Positions 24,845 to 32,257 of a DNA stretch of 64,000 nucleotides are shown in pieces. The position numbers were made by a program, and so were the translations under genes. Source of the DNA: a virus; the IMG/VR virus record IMGVR_UViG_3300030419_007436, positions 62,001 through 126,000 of that record. One strand, written 5' to 3'. Under the pieces are notes generated by a model. It saw only the letters and a program-made list of their open reading frames with translations, was not told the DNA's origin and ran no database searches. Positions within the stretch are counted from its first letter, which is position 1. Each line of letters starts with the position of its first letter.

Positions 24845-25749
24845 TATAACAATTCCTTTGTAATAGAAAGTGATTCTTCACTACTCGCAATTTCATCTGA
24901 AGTTAATTGTACATCCACACCAAGCTGTTTGAGTTTTTCATATTTTTCAGAGTTTTGCCAGTGAGCTTTAATTTCTTCCATGGTTTCAGAATCGTATTCA
25001 TCAACTAGTTGAACCAAGACAACGCCATTATTATCGATATTCATATTTTTTATTGGCATCTCAACGTAGTCTTCAATCATATTAATAATTTCCGGATCTA
25101 ACTCCGGAGTATCTACTTCTACTTTAACTAACTCCTTTCTTTCAGGGTCTAATCTATATCCTGTAATCTCAGGATCAACCTCTCCAACTTGATCAAAATC
25201 AAATCCTGGCAATATTGCTATTTTCTGAGGGGGAAAATACCCTCTATCTAAAAAGAAAGCAGCTTGGCCCACAACCTCTGTAAACAAGGCGCCTGCAGCT
25301 GAAGGAGGAACAGTCTTCATGTGAGCATTATAAGAGGCAATTTCTCCTTCAAAAGTAAAATCGGTATCTCTCTGACAGTGTGTCATATAATCGTGTACTG
25401 CTCGTAGCTTTAAATTTAGTTCTGGGCTAAATATTTGATGTTCTGTGCCACCTTTCCATATCTTTAGTATACCATTATTAAGGGCATCAGCACACATTTC
25501 TTTTGGCCCCTCATATGGATCTTCATCAACAAACTGTATATCCACTCTAGAAGATATTCTTTTGAACATTTTATCTACAAATGGCTCTATTGCTTCGAAT
25601 GCGCCAACAGCCTCTTGATCAAATATGGGAGCTTCATCATAAGCTTTCGCTACTAATTCTCTATATTTATCCCATCCATCAGGTCCAGGCTTGAGCATTA
25701 ACTTTTCTGTTAGTAGGAATTTTCGCCAATTTTCAAATAATAGTTTCAT
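24844..25749 (-). CDS. Type B-tagged protein of an uncharacterised phage family (301 aa)
   Basis: The tag MKLLFENWRKFLLTE ends in L-T-E. The body has conserved-looking segments RAVHDYMTHCQRDTDFTFEG and ALFTEVVGQAAFF, a pair I associate with an uncharacterised family found in many phages. No catalytic assignment is possible. Start and stop both overlap neighbours, so it is part of a tightly coupled run of tagged genes. Confidence 0.7.
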   Translation of the reverse strand: MKLLFENWRKFLLTEKLMLKPGPDGWDKYRELVAKAYDEAPIFDQEAVGAFEAIEPFVDKMFKRISSRVDIQFVDEDPYEGPKEMCADALNNGILKIWKGGTEHQIFSPELNLKLRAVHDYMTHCQRDTDFTFEGEIASYNAHMKTVPPSAAGALFTEVVGQAAFFLDRGYFPPQKIAILPGFDFDQVGEVDPEITGYRLDPERKELVKVEVDTPELDPEIINMIEDYVEMPIKNMNIDNNGVVLVQLVDEYDSETMEEIKAHWQNSEKYEKLKQLGVDVQLTSDEIASSEESLSITKELL

Positions 25750-26777
25750 TATTGAGCCCTTCTGACAAATATTTTTTCAGCTGCAATATTACCAATCGCT
25801 AACACCTCTTCCTCATCTCTAAAAGTTTTTAAAACATTGACTTTGTTTTTATCTAGCGTTTTGGCAACATCAATAAATTTATCTCCAGAGGTTTGAAAAA
25901 TAATTTCAAATCTATCGCCATGCGTTGCCGTTGTTTGATCAGCAAACCTTTCAGCTTGTTTCCAACTCTTTGTAAATGATTTTCCCCCTTCTTGTGCGGC
26001 TATCGTGATTCCTGATCCTGGAAGTTTAATTTCAACCCATTTACCCGGCTGGCTCCAGACTTCTTGAAATTGTTTTCTGAAAAAATAATCTGCAGAATTA
26101 GCAGGATTTGGTCCTTTGCCCGCGCGGTACGCAATATAATCAAGCGGTTTACGATTTTTAATTCCGGGAATATTTAATTGGTCTACTAGCTGCATGAAAT
26201 TATTTGCTCTAGCTCCTCGAAAAGCTTTTCCAGAATATCCGACTGCCTTTCCCTCTTTTGCCATTTTTAAAAGTCTATTCATATCTCCCCTTTTAAGAAC
26301 ACCAAAGCCTTGAGTAGTTTCCATATATATTTTGAGTTTTTCTATGGACACTTTACCCGCGTCGTCAATTTTGTTGGCCATTTTTGCGCCATCTGAGACT
26401 CCATCAAACATCTTTTTACCTTTATCGGTAACTGTTTTTGTGGTTCTCATTAATTTGGCAGCCTTTGCTGGCGCAGCGGCTTTTCCAAGTACAGGAATAA
26501 TTGCAAGAAGTGCTAAAAGCCATTCTCCTCCAGCCTTCATTGTTCTCTGATCGTTTAAATTTTTCGTTGCTGCAGCAAATTCTGGCCACGATAAAATACC
26601 TGTCGGTTCTACAATAGAAACAATTTGTCTTATTGTATCTGCCTGTTCAACGGTCATTTTACTAGAAAGGCTTACTAAGGCATCAAGAGTACGCTCTTCA
26701 GAAGGTCCGCCCATTCCTGTTATTTCGTTTAAAGATTCTTTTCTAAAATTTCGCCAATTTTCAAATAGTAGTTTCAT
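25749..26777 (-). CDS. Type B-tagged ADP-ribosyltransferase-like protein (342 aa)
   Basis: The tag MKLLFENWRNFRKESLNE ends in L-N-E. After a helical region and an Ala-rich segment (LLALLAIIPVLGKAAAPAKA), residues about 180-335 carry the R-S-E pattern of arginine-type ADP-ribosyltransferases: GKAFRGARANN (Arg), KSFTKSWKQAERFAD (Ser-type strand) and RDEEEVLAIG (ExE). T4 Alt, a packaged and injected ADP-ribosyltransferase that modifies host RNA polymerase, is the natural parallel. Activity and target are inferred. Confidence 0.7.
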   Translation of the reverse strand: MKLLFENWRNFRKESLNEITGMGGPSEERTLDALVSLSSKMTVEQADTIRQIVSIVEPTGILSWPEFAAATKNLNDQRTMKAGGEWLLALLAIIPVLGKAAAPAKAAKLMRTTKTVTDKGKKMFDGVSDGAKMANKIDDAGKVSIEKLKIYMETTQGFGVLKRGDMNRLLKMAKEGKAVGYSGKAFRGARANNFMQLVDQLNIPGIKNRKPLDYIAYRAGKGPNPANSADYFFRKQFQEVWSQPGKWVEIKLPGSGITIAAQEGGKSFTKSWKQAERFADQTTATHGDRFEIIFQTSGDKFIDVAKTLDKNKVNVLKTFRDEEEVLAIGNIAAEKIFVRRAQ

Positions 26778-26786
26778 TATTATTAA

Positions 26787-26987
26787 TTAGTTGTGAGTGC
26801 GTGAAACCAACTCTAATGTGAAGTCTAGACACCAAAATTCTTCACCATCTAGCCAAAGCACTTTTACATCTGCTATTTTTTCTGGTGGTTCGAATTCTGG
26901 GGCATTTTTTATTTCTGTAACGAGGCCAAGTTTTCTGGTGCAATCAAATTGTACTAAATCTCCAATCTGAAATTTATCAGAGGGCAT
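26787..26987 (-). CDS. GDLV-family SH3/KOW-like small protein (66 aa)
   Basis: FQIGDLVQFDCTRKLGLVTE is the family signature: a G-D-L-V strand, a short loop, then a G-[LIV]-[IV] strand, and a second half with WLDGEEFWCLDFTLELV. This member stands alone between tagged genes. Function unknown. Confidence 0.7.
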   Translation of the reverse strand: MPSDKFQIGDLVQFDCTRKLGLVTEIKNAPEFEPPEKIADVKVLWLDGEEFWCLDFTLELVSRTHN

Positions 26988-26988
26988 A

Positions 26989-27420
26989 TTAAAACCACTC
27001 TACATCTTTAAAAATATCTTTTAGTTGGTTAAAGAAATCAGAAATAACTTTTTTGTCTTCTTCTGATATTGCTCCGTTATCTGCAATTATTACTTTATCG
27101 TTTCCATTGCCGTCAACATATTTTACAATGCCTACTGGTTTTAAATTTTGAGATTTAGAGTCTGAACTGGGAGATATTACAAAGTCCCAGCCCATATTAT
27201 CGGCTGGATTAATTGCATCCGTCCACTCACCATAATCAAATGGCAGTTCTAGTTGTGTACCACCTTTAAAGGCCTTCGTAGAGCCTTTAGGACTATCTAT
27301 ATTACGATTTTGATTTGCTTCTGGATTTTGATTTAGATATCCAATTAGATTTTCATATGAATCTAGAGATTTTTCTTCTTCGGTGAGATATTGACGCCAA
27401 CTTTCAAATAATGTCTTCAC
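26989..27420 (-). CDS. Type B-tagged small protein (143 aa)
   Basis: A GTG start gives the tag MKTLFESWRQYLTE. The remaining 129 residues are acidic (YENLIGYLNQNPEANQN; FVISPSSDSKSQNLKPVGIV) and not recognised. It would be released by cleavage after L-T-E. Confidence 0.65.
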   Translation of the reverse strand: MKTLFESWRQYLTEEEKSLDSYENLIGYLNQNPEANQNRNIDSPKGSTKAFKGGTQLELPFDYGEWTDAINPADNMGWDFVISPSSDSKSQNLKPVGIVKYVDGNGNDKVIIADNGAISEEDKKVISDFFNQLKDIFKDVEWF

Positions 27421-27435
27421 ATTATAAGTAGTAGC

Positions 27436-27648
27436 TTATTGTGCTTCTGGCGGCTCTAAGATATGGCCGCATTCTTTGCATTGAAAACATTGTACAGGAA
27501 ACTTAAGTTCTTGACCTGTTGGCGAAATTAGAGCAGAAAGTTTTTTTACCATTATTACTGGTGTAAAATATAAACTTTCGCACTTTTCACATCCAACGTC
27601 TTCTGCTTGTTTTAAATCAACGTTAATTTGATGTTGTCCTTGTTGCAT
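27436..27648 (-). CDS. Zinc-ribbon protein (70 aa)
   Basis: Two CxxC knuckles (GCEKCESLYF and CFQCKECGHI) frame a short beta domain. Small proteins of this kind are widespread in phages; they may bind nucleic acid or a polymerase. No further assignment. Confidence 0.65.
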   Translation of the reverse strand: MQQGQHQINVDLKQAEDVGCEKCESLYFTPVIMVKKLSALISPTGQELKFPVQCFQCKECGHILEPPEAQ

Positions 27649-27709
27649 ATTTATTCCCTTTTATTTTATCATTAAAAACATTTTTACTGTTTCTATTATT
27701 TTATCTATT

Positions 27710-27922
27710 TTAGACTGTTGGGGTTGTTCCGCCTGGACGAAAAAGTTTTTCATGCACAACCTTAAATCTAGAATTAACATCTTCTATTAATTGTGTATAA
27801 TTTTGTTTAAGTACTACAACTTCTTCAGCTAACGCATTGTTTGCTGCAGCAAGTCTTCCAACAGTTTTACGTACATCTTCAATCGATTCTTGAACTTTAG
27901 CGTTTGAATTTTTATCTACCAT
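27710..27922 (-). CDS. Small coiled-coil protein (70 aa)
   Basis: The sequence is a heptad-type helix (VRKTVGRLAAANNALAEEVV). An AGGAGG site precedes the start. No function recognised. Confidence 0.65.
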   Translation of the reverse strand: MVDKNSNAKVQESIEDVRKTVGRLAAANNALAEEVVVLKQNYTQLIEDVNSRFKVVHEKLFRPGGTTPTV

Positions 27923-27995
27923 GGTACACCTCCTTATGTGTCATCTAGGCCTTCTAACAATACTAGCATGTTTTAAAACAATATTTAATATTTTT

Positions 27996-28187
27996 TTAAT
28001 AGGAATCGGATTCTATTAAGTCTAATAATTCTTTCTCTAAGGTATCAATTTTATTCTCTAATTCTCGGGCCTCTTCAACTCTTTCATAGTGGCCATATGA
28101 AATTAATGTTCTAACTTCTTTCAAGCTTTCTGAGGCTCTTTTGATCCTTTTCTTGAGACTTTCTTCTTTGAAACTTATAACGTTCAT
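27996..28187 (-). CDS. Small helical protein, possibly leaderless (63 aa)
   Basis: I chose the ATG at 28187 (MNVISFKEESLKKRIKR). It is preceded by TATAATTATAGC, so a perfect -10 box puts the transcription start on the A of the ATG; no ribosome binding site is present. The protein is a charged helical hairpin. A TTG further upstream is the alternative start. Confidence 0.5.
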   Translation of the reverse strand: MNVISFKEESLKKRIKRASESLKEVRTLISYGHYERVEEARELENKIDTLEKELLDLIESDSY

Positions 28188-28269
28188 GCTATAATTATAA
28201 TAAGTATATAACTGTTTTTTAAGTTGGCACACCCTTTGCAATAAAAATAGTTATATAAGGAGTAATATT

Positions 28270-28752
28270 ATGGAAATATGTTTAATATTTATGTTATCTA
28301 ACGGTTTTGCACTAGGTACCGCTGAATGTCAACAACAACTATTTGTTGGAGATGGGTTGGTTACGCCACACGAAGTGGTATATAATTCACACCCTGAAGA
28401 ATGTTGGGATGGGTACTTATTTTATATACCGTATAATAGAGTACACGTAGCTCACCACACGCGCTACGTAAAATATCATGTTGTCCGCAAAAGACATGTC
28501 AATAGAATCAGATATCACGGTAAAGTACATCATCACAAACGCTATAAACGCTATAAGCGTTATAAAAGGCCACGGGTAAAATACCGTCGACATAAACGAC
28601 TAATAAGAATGAAACCCAGGTATGCACCTCGAAAAAGGGTTTATAATAGAACCGTAATTAATAGACATTATTATGGGAATAATTCTTCGAAAAATAAGAA
28701 TCACAGGAGAGGAAAGGGAAAGGTTAAAAAGGGCAAGAATAAGAAGTTTTAA
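28270..28752 (+). CDS. Secreted, very basic His/Arg/Tyr-rich protein (160 aa)
   Basis: This is one of only two plus-strand genes. AAGGAG lies 7 nt upstream of the ATG. A hydrophobic N-terminus (MEICLIFMLSNGFALGTAE) looks like a signal peptide. After a Cys-containing region, the C-terminal 80 residues are extremely basic with KRYKRYKRYKR repeats. It may bind DNA or polyanions outside the cytoplasm. No family recognised; it and the other plus-strand gene look like inserted units. Confidence 0.6.
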   Translation: MEICLIFMLSNGFALGTAECQQQLFVGDGLVTPHEVVYNSHPEECWDGYLFYIPYNRVHVAHHTRYVKYHVVRKRHVNRIRYHGKVHHHKRYKRYKRYKRPRVKYRRHKRLIRMKPRYAPRKRVYNRTVINRHYYGNNSSKNKNHRRGKGKVKKGKNKKF

Positions 28753-28761
28753 CTAACGCCC

Positions 28762-29016
28762 CTATTCAGGGCATTTTACTTGCGACCCAAGTGTACTTGG
28801 ATCAACGGGAGCCTTCAGTCTCACAGGGCTGCATGATCCTTGACCACAATACACCTTTAAGCGTGGATTAATAAGTTTAAACACCCCTTTTTCGTCTTGA
28901 TAGCATGGATATTCTCCTTCTTTCAGGAGTGTTTCTAACAGTTCTTGCTGTTCCAATATATGATCAGTTAAAGATTCTTTGATTAGTTGTTTAAGATTGG
29001 ATTTGGTTAGTTTCAT
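28762..29016 (-). CDS. Type A-tagged Cys-containing protein, paralog of 32258-32518 (84 aa)
   Basis: The ATG at 29016 gives MKLTKSNLKQLIKE; a longer frame start is less likely. The body (PCYQDEKGVFKLINPRLK then VYCGQGSCSPVRLK) matches the protein at 32258-32518. The four Cys may form two disulfides. The shared body and tag show duplication inside the cargo region. Confidence 0.7.
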   Translation of the reverse strand: MKLTKSNLKQLIKESLTDHILEQQELLETLLKEGEYPCYQDEKGVFKLINPRLKVYCGQGSCSPVRLKAPVDPSTLGSQVKCPE

Positions 29017-29021
29017 GTTGT

Positions 29022-29336
29022 TTATCCTTCCCACACACTTTCACATGCACTAGGATCTCCTGAGAATTTCTGTAGTCCCAGCGTACGGACCGTATCTTCT
29101 TTGCCCCATTTTTCTAGATAGGCCCGGGCCTGTCTAGCATTATCTTCCGGAGTGTTTCTTCCACCAGCTGCAGCATAAAATTTACGTGCATTGGCAATTG
29201 ACCACCCTAGTTTACACAGCGGCACCTTCTGCGCATTAACATAAGCTAGCACGTTATCAGGATAGGGCTCTTCCATAAGAACGCTTCTTAGTTCTTCTTG
29301 GATAATTTGTCTAAGTTTTGATTTGGTTAATTTCAT
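29022..29336 (-). CDS. Type A-tagged small protein (104 aa)
   Basis: The N-terminus MKLTKSKLRQIIQEELRSVL is shared almost exactly with the next upstream gene (both continue RSVLMEE). The body is small and helical (LGWSIANARKFYAAAGGRN) with two Cys. Function unknown. Confidence 0.7.
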   Translation of the reverse strand: MKLTKSKLRQIIQEELRSVLMEEPYPDNVLAYVNAQKVPLCKLGWSIANARKFYAAAGGRNTPEDNARQARAYLEKWGKEDTVRTLGLQKFSGDPSACESVWEG

Positions 29337-29360
29337 TTTTAGTTTTTTCCTTGTTGTTGG

Positions 29361-29636
29361 CTATAATAGAGGCCGTAAACCTATAGCTGATAGCTGCTCC
29401 TCATCCATCCCCGGGCGCATGGCACAACTGCGCACATCGCTAGCGGTTTTGGTGGCGTCTTGGCCAACACATTGAGAATTCCACAATCGCGAACATTTAC
29501 TCATACTATAAGCAGGTTCGCCCTGGGCCAATTCTTTACTTACCCTTACACACCAAGCGCTAGCTTCTTCTTCCATAAGAACGCTTCTTAGTTCTTCTTT
29601 AATAATTTGTTTAAGTCTGGATTTTGTTAATTTCAT
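29361..29636 (-). CDS. Type A-tagged Cys-rich small protein (91 aa)
   Basis: The tag MKLTKSRLKQIIKEELRSVL is followed by a short body with four Cys (AWCVRVSKELA; MSKCSRLWNSQCVG; VRSCAM). AAGGAG precedes the ATG. It is the tagged gene nearest to a divergent plus-strand gene; an AACTATTTA-like motif lies 22 nt upstream. Confidence 0.7.
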   Translation of the reverse strand: MKLTKSRLKQIIKEELRSVLMEEEASAWCVRVSKELAQGEPAYSMSKCSRLWNSQCVGQDATKTASDVRSCAMRPGMDEEQLSAIGLRPLL

Positions 29637-29658
29637 AGAGGAATCTCCTTACTAATAT

Positions 29659-29667
29659 TAAATAGTA
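29659..29667 (-). promoter_or_regulatory. TACTATTTA motif, possible late promoter
   Basis: The motif reads ATACTATTTAATATTAG on the coding strand and lies 22 nt upstream of the type A-tagged gene that starts at 29636. It is one of seven similar sites. Confidence 0.4.
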
Positions 29668-29695
29668 TAAAAATACACTAAATGCATATATTTCC

Positions 29696-29724
29696 TTGAC
29701 ATTATTCCGAGAGTCTGTTAATCT
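29696..29724 (+). promoter_or_regulatory. Candidate sigma70 promoter for the plus-strand thioredoxin-like gene
   Basis: TTGACA at 29696-29701, a 17-nt spacer and an extended -10 TGT-TAATCT at 29719-29724. The -10 is weak (3 of 6). It would give a 5' leader of about 25 nt ending in an AAGGAG site. Confidence 0.45.
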
Positions 29725-29753
29725 GTATATAAGAATAAAGGAGTTCATTCACT

Positions 29754-30185
29754 ATGAATACAAATACAATCAAAAAGTGTCTCTTGGTTTTTCTCGCATT
29801 GGGGTTGATTTCTTGCGCGAAGAAAGAAGAGACAAAAAAATACCCAGAAGTTAAATGGGTAAAATTTGAAAATTATGTTAATAATAGTTATAAACAGCCA
29901 GTTTTTGTTAATGTAACTGCCGACTGGTGTGCAAACTGTCAATACATCGAAAAGACTGTGTTAGAAACTGCAGAATTTAAAAAATATGTTGAAGAGAAGA
30001 ACGTGTTAGCAGTAGAAGCAGATGTAACGCAAGAAGAAAATTTTAATAAAGTAGAAAATTGGTTTAATGAAGTTACCAAAGAGAACTTTACTGGTGCTCA
30101 AACATATGTTGTTTTTGATAGAGGGAAGACAACAGTATTACAATCACAAAATGATGTGTTGGCTTTTTTGTGGATGTCTAAATAA
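29754..30185 (+). CDS. Thioredoxin-like lipoprotein (143 aa)
   Basis: A signal peptide ends in a lipobox (LGLISCAKKE). The mature part has the thioredoxin active site VTADWCANCQYIEKTVL as in the DsbD C-terminal domain. It should face the periplasm and act as a thiol-disulfide exchanger. It is a lone plus-strand gene with its own promoter, so it looks like a moron gene acquired from a bacterium. The fold is clear; partners are unknown. Confidence 0.8.
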   Translation: MNTNTIKKCLLVFLALGLISCAKKEETKKYPEVKWVKFENYVNNSYKQPVFVNVTADWCANCQYIEKTVLETAEFKKYVEEKNVLAVEADVTQEENFNKVENWFNEVTKENFTGAQTYVVFDRGKTTVLQSQNDVLAFLWMSK

Positions 30186-30187
30186 TT

Positions 30188-31201
30188 TTATTGGGGATCA
30201 TATTTTTTAACAAATTCTTCCCATGCTTTATATTTGTCAGAGCCCCCGTATTTCTGCGGCCCTAATCTTTCTATACGCCTTCTGAGTATTTTGGCCCGCT
30301 TCTTACGTCTTTCCGGTGGCAATGACGCCAAACGCTTGTACTCTCTTTGAGAAGCGATATTGCCTCCAAGATTAGGTACCTTGATTCCCCCAATTGGGTT
30401 CCCTGAATCAGGCGCCTGGCTTTTCTTTGGATTTTGCCCTGGAATACGTTTTTTCTTAAGGTTTTTTATAGCCTGCAACGCTTTTGATGCAGTTTGTTTA
30501 TCTGCTTCACCACTAGCGTTTTTTGATTGTGTGCGCAACGATGCAAGAATTTCTTGTCTCTTTTTAGGATCTCTTTCTGCATAATATCGATCAACCAGTC
30601 TTTGAATTTCCTTCGGGTTGACAGTTGCAGGTCCTTTTACTGTCGGCTTTGTTTTTGGATCAGCTTTTTTGGGCCCCGTTGGCGTACTGGATTTTGCTGG
30701 TGCCGCAGGCTTTTTAGCTGCGACTCCCTTCGGCGGAGGACCACCTCTATATTTACACCTAAACCATGTACGGTACGTTGCTCTTTCTGGGTGCTTTGCT
30801 GGCAGCTTTTTCCAGCCTCTGCGCAACGGAGGCCTAGGCCCACACTTACCAGACGTACGTCGACGACTTTTGCTTTTCTTGCTTTTTCTTTTAGTGCTAG
30901 TTGGTTTACCTTTCGTTTGCAGTTTTTTTAATGCAGCCATCCTTTCTTTATCGGTTTTGGTTTCTTTTTGTTTACCTCTATGATCTGCCCATGCTTTTCT
31001 AGAAGGTACCTGTCTTGGGGCTGTACCATCGGCAGGCGTGATCACGCAAAACCACTGCCCTGCTCTGGCGCCTTTCAGTGCTTTGGTACCGGGTGGGCAT
31101 GCATTTGCTGCTGTTACCTTTGATGCTTTTTCTTGTTCAAACAATATATTAGAGATTTCTTCTTGTATGATTTGTTTTAAGTAGAATTTGGTTAGTTGCA
31201 C
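30188..31201 (-). CDS. Type A-tagged histone-like basic protein (337 aa)
   Basis: A GTG start gives MQLTKFYLKQIIQEE, ending in I-Q-E. The body is rich in Lys, Arg, Pro and Ala with long disordered stretches (KRKSKKSKSRRRTSGK; PKKADPKTKPTVKGP), plus a Cys pair (NACPPG ... WFCV). It is likely to bind DNA in the capsid and to be injected, like other phage internal basic proteins. An AACTATTTA-like motif lies 20 nt upstream. Confidence 0.65.
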   Translation of the reverse strand: MQLTKFYLKQIIQEEISNILFEQEKASKVTAANACPPGTKALKGARAGQWFCVITPADGTAPRQVPSRKAWADHRGKQKETKTDKERMAALKKLQTKGKPTSTKRKSKKSKSRRRTSGKCGPRPPLRRGWKKLPAKHPERATYRTWFRCKYRGGPPPKGVAAKKPAAPAKSSTPTGPKKADPKTKPTVKGPATVNPKEIQRLVDRYYAERDPKKRQEILASLRTQSKNASGEADKQTASKALQAIKNLKKKRIPGQNPKKSQAPDSGNPIGGIKVPNLGGNIASQREYKRLASLPPERRKKRAKILRRRIERLGPQKYGGSDKYKAWEEFVKKYDPQ

Positions 31202-31221
31202 AGGACGGCCTCCAATATATA

Positions 31222-31230
31222 TAAATAGTA
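31222..31230 (-). promoter_or_regulatory. TACTATTTA motif, possible late promoter
   Basis: The motif reads GTACTATTTATATATATT on the coding strand and is 20 nt upstream of the GTG start at 31201, just before a GGAGG site. Confidence 0.4.
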
Positions 31231-31255
31231 CCTCGGCCCTTAAATCGAAAATTTT

Positions 31256-31462
31256 TTATTCCACTGTAATGCAGAATACGTCCACCCCTCGGCCTAAACA
31301 CCAGAACCGGCTCCCATTTGCCCATTGTACGTACAAATCGCGCTCATGTTCTTGGTCTCTTTCATTGTACCAATACCTAGTTTCCAACACAATACCACTG
31401 AGGGGCGCATCCCCATCGAGGATAACCAGATCGCCAATAATAGCAGTGGTACCGTTACGCAT
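31256..31462 (-). CDS. GDLV-family SH3/KOW-like small protein (68 aa)
   Basis: The sequence IIGDLVILDGDAPLSGIVLE has the family GDLV strand and the GIV strand; the second half has LYVQWANGSRFWCLG. Like the copy at 26787-26987 it is a single gene between tagged genes. Function unknown. Confidence 0.6.
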   Translation of the reverse strand: MRNGTTAIIGDLVILDGDAPLSGIVLETRYWYNERDQEHERDLYVQWANGSRFWCLGRGVDVFCITVE

Positions 31463-31557
31463 ATAGTAACTATTAACGCGAGATTCGAAAATATTTTTTT
31501 CTTAAGAGTTTAGAATAATTATTGTCAGCATCCAATTGAAGGGCAGATCTGCATGTA

Positions 31558-32076
31558 TTAATGCATGCGTTGGAATTGTTCTAATAACACATCTTTAATA
31601 ATGCGGCGTAGATTTTCTTCGAATGTACCGCTAAAGGTGGCACCGACGCCCTTACCTTTAACTATATCTCCGGCGGTACCCACGCCTGCCGCGCCTAATT
31701 TAACATTTCCTAACTTACTATGCATACCGGTAATCTTTGCTTTTGCAATATCTCCACCGGAGCGCTTCTTAGCTACTTTTGGCGTACGCATAATGATATT
31801 TTTGTTTTTTTCGTACCATTCTTTGTATTTAAAAAAATTGTCGCGCTGCTTTTTATGATTGCCCATCATAGACTCCGCCTTACAAAGGTGAGCTACGCCC
31901 GCTGCTTTGGCATATTTACAAAAATGTTTTACACTTTGGGTAGCTGCAAAACCATCACTAGCGGTTGCTAGGGCAATTGATTTAAATTCTTTATTTTCTG
32001 TATCTGCAGCTGGCGCCACAGCTTCATGTATTTCTTCTTGTATGAGTTGTTTGAGTGTTGATTTAGTAAGCTTCAT
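31558..32076 (-). CDS. Type A-tagged protein with a tag-like C-terminus (172 aa)
   Basis: The tag MKLTKSTLKQLIQEEI starts the protein. The body is basic and helical with two Cys. The last 20 residues (ENLRRIIKDVLLEQ) repeat the pattern of the type A tag, so the cargo may be cut at both ends. Function unknown. Confidence 0.65.
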   Translation of the reverse strand: MKLTKSTLKQLIQEEIHEAVAPAADTENKEFKSIALATASDGFAATQSVKHFCKYAKAAGVAHLCKAESMMGNHKKQRDNFFKYKEWYEKNKNIIMRTPKVAKKRSGGDIAKAKITGMHSKLGNVKLGAAGVGTAGDIVKGKGVGATFSGTFEENLRRIIKDVLLEQFQRMH

Positions 32077-32092
32077 AATTATAGCTACCCTT

Positions 32093-32167
32093 CTATTTGC
32101 AGCAGCCGCACTGGCAACAGCAATGCATTGGGTTAAGCCAATTTACTAAGCGATGTAATGTTTTCAT
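32093..32167 (-). CDS. Tiny Cys-rich peptide (24 aa)
   Basis: An ATG at 32167, with GGAG about 10 nt upstream, encodes a peptide ending in NPMHCCCQCGCCK. Six Cys in ten residues suggest metal binding or a membrane-attached peptide. It lies between two type A-tagged genes in the same direction. Confidence 0.45.
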   Translation of the reverse strand: MKTLHRLVNWLNPMHCCCQCGCCK

Positions 32168-32194
32168 GATAGTGTTCTCCTCTGTGTATAATAA

Positions 32195-32227
32195 CTAGTT
32201 CGATGCGCTAGATTTGGTTAGTTTCAT
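32195..32227 (-). pseudogene. Truncated type A tag remnant (10 codons)
   Basis: ATGAAACTAACCAAATCT encodes MKLTKS, then SASN and a stop. The DNA match to intact tag genes stops after six codons. It looks like the front of a tagged gene left by deletion or recombination. Confidence 0.55.
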
Positions 32228-32257
32228 TAGCTAATATACCCTTTTATTTAAGACACT

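Noticed and set aside
30527-30983. Long plus-strand frames opposite the basic tagged protein
   Set aside because: Lys/Arg/Pro-rich coding DNA leaves the antisense frames open; the products are low-complexity and have no ribosome binding sites.
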